The notes below the pieces were generated by a model. That model was not told the DNA's origin and ran no database searches. It worked only from the letters and a program-made list of their open reading frames with translations. A stretch of 38,149 nt of DNA from Cytobacillus purgationiresistens (GTDB taxonomy: Bacteria > Bacillota > Bacilli > Bacillales > Cytobacillaceae): positions 1-38,149 of the forward strand of contig NZ_JAUSUB010000042.1 in NCBI RefSeq assembly GCF_030813235.1, given 5' to 3'. Of the stretch, positions 32,737-38,149 are shown piece after piece. Within the stretch, counting starts at the first letter, position 1; each line of letters begins with the position of its first letter. A program made the translations under genes and the position numbers.

Positions 32737-33835
32737 GCTTAATGCTTGGCAGGTCACATACCTTTGAAATGCCCGCTAATGACATGGTGATTTTCGTTTC
32801 TTCGATAAAGTTTTCCAATATCTTTTCTACACCGGTCTGCCCGCCGACTGCTAAGCCATAAATAAACGGACGGCCAATGAACACAGCCTTCGCACCTAAA
32901 GCGAGGGCTTTTACCACATCTGTCCCACGGCGGATGCCGCTATCGAACAGCACCGGAATCGCTCCATCTACCTCAGTCACAATCGACGGCAGGGCATCAA
33001 TTGCGCTAATGATGCCATCAAGCTGTCTGCCTCCATGGTTAGAAACGATGATTCCATCCACACCATTTTCAACCGCAAGCTTCGCGTCTTCCGGATGCAG
33101 GATTCCTTTAATATAAATAGGAAGCTTGGTCCGCTTCTTCAATTCAGCGACATGGCTCCAGTTAAGGTTAGGATAATGGATGTTCTCCAGCAGCGATTGG
33201 ATAACCGCTTCGTTCTCATGATTATCTAAAGCAGCCATGAAAGCCGGATCATTCTCATAATTCGCTTTACCAAACCCTAGCTTTAACGGAGAAAAGTCAG
33301 CGGCAATATCAGTCTCCCTCCAGCCTGTCATGACTGTGTCAACGGTTAACACAATCGCCTCGTAGCCTGCCTGCTCCGCACGATTCACCATGCTAAATGT
33401 AACTTGTTCATTTCTTGACCAATAGAGTTGAAACCATTTGGGGCTGCTATTTGTACCTGCCTTTATCTCTTCGATCGAATAGCTTGATACAGTGCTTTGG
33501 ACAAACGGAACACCAATTGCGGCCGCTGCACGAGCTGAAGCTAGTTCCCCCTCTTCATGAGTCAATTTCTGCATTCCCACAGGCGCTAGAAAAACGGGGA
33601 ACGGATACGTCCGTCCACCAATCGTCACACTCATATCCACATCAGCTACATCGCGCAGCATCCGTGGAACAATGGATAGCTTCTCAAAGCCCTGCGCATT
33701 TTTTTGTAAAGTTTCTTCATGGCTGGCACCTGAACGAACATAACCATAGCCGCCTTCTGACATTTTCATCTTCGCCTCTTGCTCTAAAGCAGCAAAGGAT
33801 ACAGGGAAACTTTTTGCGTTCAATTCTACACTCAT
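32723..33835 (-). CDS. FMN-dependent alpha-hydroxy-acid oxidase (lactate oxidase-like)
   Basis: A 370-aa TIM-barrel flavoenzyme of the LldD/glycolate-oxidase family that oxidises an L-2-hydroxy acid such as lactate. Visible features are PFPVFLAPVGMQKLTHEEGE (FMN site), QLYWSRN, TVDTVMTGWRETD, the catalytic histidine in GIIVSNHGGRQLDG, and the phosphate-binding end FDSGIRRGTDVVKALALGAKAVFIGRP. It probably uses oxygen, as no respiratory-chain membrane segment is present; that is inference. It is followed by a convergent gene with overlapping ends and is preceded on the same strand by the frameshifted methyltransferase. Confidence 0.9.
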   Translation of the reverse strand: MSVELNAKSFPVSFAALEQEAKMKMSEGGYGYVRSGASHEETLQKNAQGFEKLSIVPRMLRDVADVDMSVTIGGRTYPFPVFLAPVGMQKLTHEEGELASARAAAAIGVPFVQSTVSSYSIEEIKAGTNSSPKWFQLYWSRNEQVTFSMVNRAEQAGYEAIVLTVDTVMTGWRETDIAADFSPLKLGFGKANYENDPAFMAALDNHENEAVIQSLLENIHYPNLNWSHVAELKKRTKLPIYIKGILHPEDAKLAVENGVDGIIVSNHGGRQLDGIISAIDALPSIVTEVDGAIPVLFDSGIRRGTDVVKALALGAKAVFIGRPFIYGLAVGGQTGVEKILENFIEETKITMSLAGISKVCDLPSIKLIRE

Positions 33836-33847
33836 CTGTCTATCTCC

Positions 33848-34603
33848 TTATGATCTATCAAACTCACATACCGGCTTTTCGCATGAAAATAGTAAAAACA
33901 GCGGCATACGCTTTCTTCTTTCATATTCCTCTCGAGAAGGAAAGTTCTTTTCATCAGGAGTCGCTTCACTTAGTTCATTGATGATAAAGCCTGTATCTTT
34001 TAAAATCATAAAATACTCTTCGATTGTGCGGTGGTACTTTATAACCTGTTCCTCAATCCAAGGCTCTATTCTTTTACCCTTTTGAAAATAATCATCAACC
34101 ACCCAATCGGCGCGCTTTGCTCCGCTGCTTTTAAAAGAGCTCGTAATCACCGGATGCTGTACACTAAAGACAAATTTGCCGCCTGAATGCAAACTGTTGT
34201 AAATATTCTCGCAAATTTGACGGAAATCTTCAAGATAGTGAAGCACTAACTGTGAAACAATCATGTGGTAATTACTCACTGAAAAGGAGTAAAGCTCTAA
34301 TGCACTATGAATGATTTGACTATTTTTCCAAGCTTGCAAATTCAACTCTGCCTGTTCAATCATTTTCTTCGATCCATCGACTCCTGTATAAGAGCCTACG
34401 TGACGGTTGCTAAGCAGCCCTTTACCTAATGAAGCATCTCCACATCCTAATCTAAAATGTCTTTGTCCACCAGATCACCGATCATTTTTAACATGACTGG
34501 CTTTTCAATGATCTTATTGGGACTTTCCTCACGATGCCTTCTTTTCATATAGTTACGGAAAAATTGATCATCCTCATAAGCAGCAGAGCCTTTTAATTCC
34601 ATG
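33848..34603 (-). pseudogene. SAM-dependent methyltransferase gene with one frameshift
   Basis: A good start (ATG 34603, AGGAGG upstream) encodes ELKGSAAYEDDQFFRNYMKR and reaches DKDILD before a TAG at about 34450. One added T restores the expected SAM motif I, ILDLGCGDASLGKG, which continues in another frame through GVDGSKKMIEQAEL to the normal end at 33848. The 171-aa ORF from 34363 is therefore only the C-terminal two thirds (ALELYSFSVSNYHMIVSQLVLHYL, FVFSVQHPV). Full length would be about 250 aa, a usual size for small class I methyltransferases. It starts 11 bases after the phosphoesterase stop, so it was its operon partner. Mutation or a sequencing error; the run is only TT versus TTT. 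Confidence 0.85.
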
Positions 34604-34614
34604 TCCTATTCCTC

Positions 34615-35367
34615 CTATTCAGCTTTTGCCGGTATCCCTCTATACTTTGCCTCTCGGAGCTCTAATGCATAGGCCTCCACATTCGGCATCTCCATTTCCT
34701 CAGCAATGGCAATTTCCTTCTCAATGTCATAGGGCACCCTGACAATTTCAATTGAAAAAGGTGCAGGGTCTTTAGATAGGTACTCACCATGCAGGATCGC
34801 ATAGGTAGCTTGCGGAATATCTAGTGAGTTGCCAACACTGCCGCAGTTAAATAACGTCTTCTGCGGGTATACTGGCTCAATAAGGGCAGCATGAATATCG
34901 CCAAATCCAACGACATCCGGAGTTTTCCCAGCTTCTAACGGCGTGATGTTCTCCGTATTCTCAAACATCGCTAGCTTCTCTTCATAGGGTGCTCTGAGTG
35001 GAAATACACGATGATAGATGCTCTTAGCTGAGGCATGAAATAGACGAATATATCTCCCGCTCATATAGAAATCATAATGAAAGGTTAAAGTATGTAAGTA
35101 AGCTAATGGTTCGCCTTCAAGCTGAGCCTGATGCCATTTCACTTCTTCAAATTCGACCGGCTTTTGGATGAAATCATCCCAATTGCCAAGGATGACGATT
35201 TCACAAGTCTCCTCAATTTTTTTCACTACCTCGGCACCTCTTGGACCCTTGCCAATTAAATCTCCTAAACAAAAAATCCGATCAATTCCACGGTCTTGCG
35301 CATGAGCTAACACTGCCTCAAGAGCTGTCATATTTCCGTGAATATCAGATATGATTGCAATCGCCAT
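34615..35367 (-). CDS. Calcineurin-like metallophosphoesterase
   Basis: A 250-aa metal-dependent phosphoesterase of the YfcE/MJ0936-like group. The metal ligands are in IISDIHGNMTALE (5-17), CLGDLIGKGP (33-42), GNWDD (near 61), a later FHAS, and VVGFGDIH (near 152). The substrate is unknown; relatives act on phosphodiesters or nucleotides. AAGGGGG lies nine bases before the ATG. It heads a two-gene unit with the broken methyltransferase. Confidence 0.85.
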   Translation of the reverse strand: MAIAIISDIHGNMTALEAVLAHAQDRGIDRIFCLGDLIGKGPRGAEVVKKIEETCEIVILGNWDDFIQKPVEFEEVKWHQAQLEGEPLAYLHTLTFHYDFYMSGRYIRLFHASAKSIYHRVFPLRAPYEEKLAMFENTENITPLEAGKTPDVVGFGDIHAALIEPVYPQKTLFNCGSVGNSLDIPQATYAILHGEYLSKDPAPFSIEIVRVPYDIEKEIAIAEEMEMPNVEAYALELREAKYRGIPAKAE

Positions 35368-35498
35368 GATGACATCCCCCTTTTTATCTAATTACATTCT
35401 CCAGACTTTTGCACTTCCCTGCTATTTTTCCCAAAAAGCAATTTTCCACGAAAAGTCAAGTTGATTTTTTCTTTATTCCCGATTACAGTAAATATATA

Positions 35499-35507
35499 TG
35501 GTAAAAT
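35499..35507 (+). promoter_or_regulatory. Extended -10 promoter candidate of ppaC
   Basis: TG-G-TAAAAT, about 60 bases before the ppaC ATG. No convincing -35 is seen. Confidence 0.5.
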
Positions 35508-35566
35508 AACAACTGGGATTTTATAAAAATAACAGTTAATATTCTATACAATCAAGGAGACTAACA

Positions 35567-36493
35567 ATGTCAAAAGTATTTATATTTGGTCACAAGAACC
35601 CTGACACCGACACTATCTGTTCTGCAATCGCATATGCAGATCTAAAAAAAGAGCTTGGTGTAGATGCTGAACCTATCCGCTTAGGTGAAATCAATTCAGA
35701 AACACAATATGCACTGGATACTTTCAAAGCTGAGGCACCTCGTTTAGTTGAGGCAGTTTCAAAAGAAGTAAAAGAAGTCATCTTAGTGGATCATAACGAA
35801 TTCCAGCAAAGTGCAGATGATATTAAAGACGTTCAAATTCTTGAAGTTATTGATCACCATCGCATTGCTAACTTCGAAACAAGCGACCCTTTATATTACC
35901 GTGCAGAACCCGTTGGCTGTACAGCAACAATTTTGAACAAAATGTACAAAGAAAACGGCATTGAGATTAAGAAGGAAATCGCTGGATTAATGCTATCAGC
36001 TATCATTTCCGACTCATTGCTATTCAAATCTCCTACTTGCACAGATCAAGATGTAAAAGCAGCGGAAGAGCTAGCTGCCATCGCTGGTGTGAACGCAGAG
36101 GAATACGGTCTTGAAATGCTTAAAGCTGGAGCTGATTTAAGCGACAAAACCATTGATCAGCTGATTTCTCTAGATGCGAAGGAATTCCAATTAGGCGACT
36201 ATAAAGCCTACATCGCACAAGTAAATGCTGTTGATTTAAACGAAGTCTTAAATCGCCGCGCAGAGCTTGATGCTAAGATTGCATCAACTATCGTAGAGAA
36301 GGAATTAGACCTTTTCCTATTTGTCCTAACGGATATCTTAAACAACGATTCAGTTGGCATCGCCCTAGGTGCTCAAGCACCAGCAATAGAAAAAGCGTTT
36401 AATGTAAAGCTTGAAAACAATCAAGCATTACTTAAGGGCGTTGTTTCACGGAAAAAACAAATCGTCCCGCCACTTACAAACGTATTGGCATAA
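35567..36493 (+). CDS. ppaC: Manganese-dependent inorganic pyrophosphatase (family II) PpaC
   Basis: A 308-aa DHH-family enzyme that splits pyrophosphate to drive biosynthesis. Metal-binding motifs are [14 protein letters not shown] (His and Asp ligands), LVDHNEFQ, the family's [10 protein letters not shown], and [14 protein letters not shown]. The C-terminal substrate loop is [10 protein letters not shown]. Length is typical, and no CBS insert is present. CAAGGAG precedes the ATG. It has its own promoter and terminator. Confidence 0.96.
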   Translation: MSKVFIFGHKNPDTDTICSAIAYADLKKELGVDAEPIRLGEINSETQYALDTFKAEAPRLVEAVSKEVKEVILVDHNEFQQSADDIKDVQILEVIDHHRIANFETSDPLYYRAEPVGCTATILNKMYKENGIEIKKEIAGLMLSAIISDSLLFKSPTCTDQDVKAAEELAAIAGVNAEEYGLEMLKAGADLSDKTIDQLISLDAKEFQLGDYKAYIAQVNAVDLNEVLNRRAELDAKIASTIVEKELDLFLFVLTDILNNDSVGIALGAQAPAIEKAFNVKLENNQALLKGVVSRKKQIVPPLTNVLA

Positions 36494-36506
36494 TATATGG
36501 AGAAGA

Positions 36507-36531
36507 GGCGCTTTTATTAGCGTCTTTTTTT
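36507..36531 (+). terminator. Terminator of ppaC
   Basis: GGCGCT (36507-36512) pairs with AGCGTC (36519-36524, one G-U), followed by TTTTTTTCG. Confidence 0.75.
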
Positions 36532-36863
36532 CGTTTTCGCATGATGAAAGGTGTTCCCTGCTTCGCCACCTTGTTACTATACAAGGACAAAATTTACTTT
36601 TTTTGGAGGAAAGAATTAAAGACTTACCACATGTAGCAAGTCTTTTGATGTTGAGTATATCTTGAAACCGCAAGAACAATCCCTCGCCTGATTTTTTACT
36701 GTTAATCTTCAATTAAAACGGCTCCATTTTTTTCAATGTTCGAGATAGCACTCCCACTTCTTCAACTCAAGACCCCGGTCACAAAGCATAAAACTTGATA
36801 CAAATCCAGTTAACATCAAGCTAATATCAGGAAGTTTCAACTATATTCTTTTCAGATTTTCAC
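36532..36863. other. Intergenic region with possible coding scraps
   Basis: No intact gene is seen in these 330 bases. An 8-bp hairpin, AAAGACTT with AAGTCTTT, lies near 36618-36645. On the minus strand a short open stretch near 36740-36845 reads LPDISLMLTGFVSSFMLCD and then stops; another frame there ends in SNIEKNGAVLIED. These may be remains of a lost gene, but I cannot match them to a family. Confidence 0.35.
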
Positions 36864-36872
36864 TGGTATACT
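36864..36872 (+). promoter_or_regulatory. Extended -10 promoter candidate of the DinB-family gene
   Basis: TG-G-TATACT, about 35 bases before the ATG at 36907. The -35 region is weak. Confidence 0.5.
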
Positions 36873-36906
36873 ATGGGTGAATTTGTTAATGAGAGGGGAG
36901 AAAAAG

Positions 36907-37377
36907 ATGAATCAACTTGTATTTAAGCAATTTGAGATGACAAGAGATTACTTCACCAAGATTGTAGAGTCCGTTTCTAAGGAACAAACTGATGTGCAGC
37001 CAGATGGTTTTAATAACACAATTCATTGGCATACAGGTCATGTTTTAACAATTACTGAACAAACTATGTTTGGTTTCCCACATGCAACAACTCACCTTCC
37101 CACGAATTATATGGAATGGTTCGGGTATGGTACAAAACCAGCTGATTGGACAGGGAATATACCTGCTATGGATCAGCTCATCGGACAGCTTAAAGATCAA
37201 TTAACTCGTTTAAAGCAAATTCCTGCTGAACAGCTAGATCAAGATTTGGATACACCATTCCTAGGTTGTAAGACGGTTGGAGAACTTGCAGGTTTAGCGT
37301 TAATGCATGAAGCGACTCATATGGGGCAAATTCAGGCAATGAAGCGTATAATGGAACATGTAAGTGTTAAAAACTGA
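36907..37377 (+). CDS. DinB-family (four-helix, metal-binding) protein
   Basis: A 156-aa protein of the DinB/YfiT-like superfamily. The metal-binding histidines fit WHTGHVL (near residue 43) and LMHEATHMGQI (near 137-147). Members include bacillithiol transferases and other thiol-dependent enzymes; the exact reaction is not predictable. I start at ATG 36907, with GAGGGGAG eight bases before it, not at the ATG ten codons upstream. A strong terminator follows. A decayed relative lies on the opposite strand just downstream. Confidence 0.82.
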   Translation: MNQLVFKQFEMTRDYFTKIVESVSKEQTDVQPDGFNNTIHWHTGHVLTITEQTMFGFPHATTHLPTNYMEWFGYGTKPADWTGNIPAMDQLIGQLKDQLTRLKQIPAEQLDQDLDTPFLGCKTVGELAGLALMHEATHMGQIQAMKRIMEHVSVKN

Positions 37378-37392
37378 AGAGAGCCTGCTGAC

Positions 37393-37434
37393 AAAATGGG
37401 AAAGGAGCTGCTACTCCTTTCCCATTTTATTTTC
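37393..37434. terminator. Strong terminator after the DinB-family gene
   Basis: AAAATGGGAAAGGAG (37393-37407) pairs perfectly with CTCCTTTCCCATTTT (37414-37428), followed by ATTTT. The A-rich other side could also stop leftward transcription of the remnant. Confidence 0.85.
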
Positions 37435-37509
37435 ATATAAACTTCACTTCCATTTTATCATCCGTGGTACTAAAAAATATATTCGTCCCCTTACCAACTA
37501 ATCATGAGT

Positions 37510-37712
37510 TTAGGGTATGACTAGGTAAAAACCATGATCTTGCATCACGGAGGTATGTCCCATTTGCCGCAGCACGGTAGCTATATTGCCACGATGATAA
37601 GTTTTCCGTGAGTGACAACATGCAGCACCCAATCAGATCAGAAGTTTTAAATGACCCAGCATAAGGGTTATCAACCATGATTACCCTTTCAATATCTTCC
37701 TCGCTGTTCAGA
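37510..37712 (-). pseudogene. Decayed 3' fragment of a second DinB-family gene
   Basis: The minus strand encodes, in three frame pieces, SEEDIERVIMVDNPYAGSFK, then WVLHVVTHGK, then TYHRGNIATVLRQMGHTSVM and DHGFYLVIP before a stop at 37510. The order and the motif HVxxHxxYHRGxIxTxLRQxGH are those of DinB-family C-termini. At least two single-base shifts separate the pieces, one in an A-run. The 5' part is missing where the repeat array starts at 37715. Confidence 0.7.
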
Positions 37713-37714
37713 AG

Positions 37715-38149
37715 TTAGCTGTAAAAGAAAATTGCCGATATAATCGCATTTTCGCTGATAAAATCGAAAAGTCGCTGATTTAACGAGATGATCGCCGATA
37801 AATTAAAAAAGTCGCTGATTTAGTTTCAGTTGGTAAATTAGTATGCGATTTTAACAAAAAAAAAGCGGGCATATTTATAGAAAGTAGCGAGTTTTTAGCT
37901 GTAAAAGAAAATTGCCGATATAATCGCTGATTTAGTTTCAGTTGGTAAATTAGTATGCGATTTTAACCAAAAATAGAGCGGGCATATTTATAGAAGGGAG
38001 CGAGTTTTTAGCTGTAAAAGAAAATTGCCGATATAATCGCATTATCGCTGATGTAATCGAAAAGTCGCTGATTTAACGAGATGATCGCCGATAAATTAAA
38101 AAAGTCGCTGATTTAGTTTCAGTTGGTAAATTAGTATGCGATTTTAACA
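37715..38149. repeat. Long tandem repeat of about 180 bp with internal TCGCYGAT motifs
   Basis: Copies begin TTAGCTGTAAAAGAAAATTG at 37715, 37895 and 38008. Copy one is 180 bp. Copy two is 113 bp: about 67 bp are missing between two TCGC sequences. Copy three runs past the window edge after 142 bp. Inside each copy the short motif TCGC(T/C)GAT recurs every 15-25 bases, so the unit is itself built from smaller repeats. The copies are nearly identical, which implies recent duplication. No ORF or transposase is present. Confidence 0.9.

Noticed and set aside
37715..38149. CRISPR array or phage-derived repeat
   Set aside because: Long near-identical units with internal degenerate motifs and no spacer pattern or associated genes.
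1..38149. tRNA or rRNA genes as attachment site
   Set aside because: I saw no tRNA-like or rRNA-like sequence on reading either strand; the element boundary is better placed at rlmCD.

Overview
The window looks like a chromosome segment of a Bacillaceae bacterium (Bacillus or a close relative) that carries one end of an integrated conjugative element. The evidence is the dgkB-rlmCD pair, a yknWXYZ operon behind a sigma-W-type promoter, a family II pyrophosphatase, an ECF sigma/anti-sigma operon, purine-rich ribosome sites and many small intrinsic terminators. The exact species cannot be read from the sequence.

Region 1 (1-10250) is the transfer module of a Tn916/ICEBs1-type ICE, transcribed leftward. 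From its promoter-proximal end it holds two HelP/YdcP-like proteins (orf23, orf22), the TcpA/FtsK coupling ATPase (orf21), an oriT-like inverted repeat, the MobT relaxase (orf20), orf19, the ArdA antirestriction protein (orf18), TcpE (orf17), the VirB4 ATPase (orf16), a VirB6-like membrane protein (orf15), and a lysozyme-only version of the CwlT/orf14 cell-wall hydrolase. The next gene (expected: orf13/TcpC), plus integrase and excisionase, would lie beyond the left edge.

Region 2 (about 10280-17750) is AT-rich cargo between orf23 and the chromosome. It has a helicase fused to a PD-(D/E)XK nuclease domain, a C5-cytosine DNA methyltransferase, a Rad50-like zinc-hook ATPase translationally coupled to a DUF4297-like nuclease (a Lamassu-like pair), and a divergent membrane-anchored gene broken by an in-frame stop. 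This is the best candidate for an undescribed defence or element-maintenance system. The element probably ends at the 3' end of rlmCD, although the partner att site is outside the window.

Region 3 (17974-38149) is ordinary chromosome: rlmCD, dgkB, Yip1-family membrane proteins, yknWXYZ (resistance to an SDP-like toxin and other envelope stress), an ECF sigma factor operon whose sigma gene seems to start at a rare AUU codon, plsY, an acetyltransferase, a lactate-oxidase-like flavoenzyme, a metallophosphoesterase, ppaC and a DinB-family gene. It also shows decay. A FAD-dependent oxidoreductase gene is split by a tandem array of palindromic repeats of about 51 bp. A SAM methyltransferase carries one frameshift. 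A Yip1 gene survives only as its N-terminus. A second DinB-family gene is reduced to a frameshifted 3' fragment abutting a second repeat family (period about 180 bp) that runs off the right edge.
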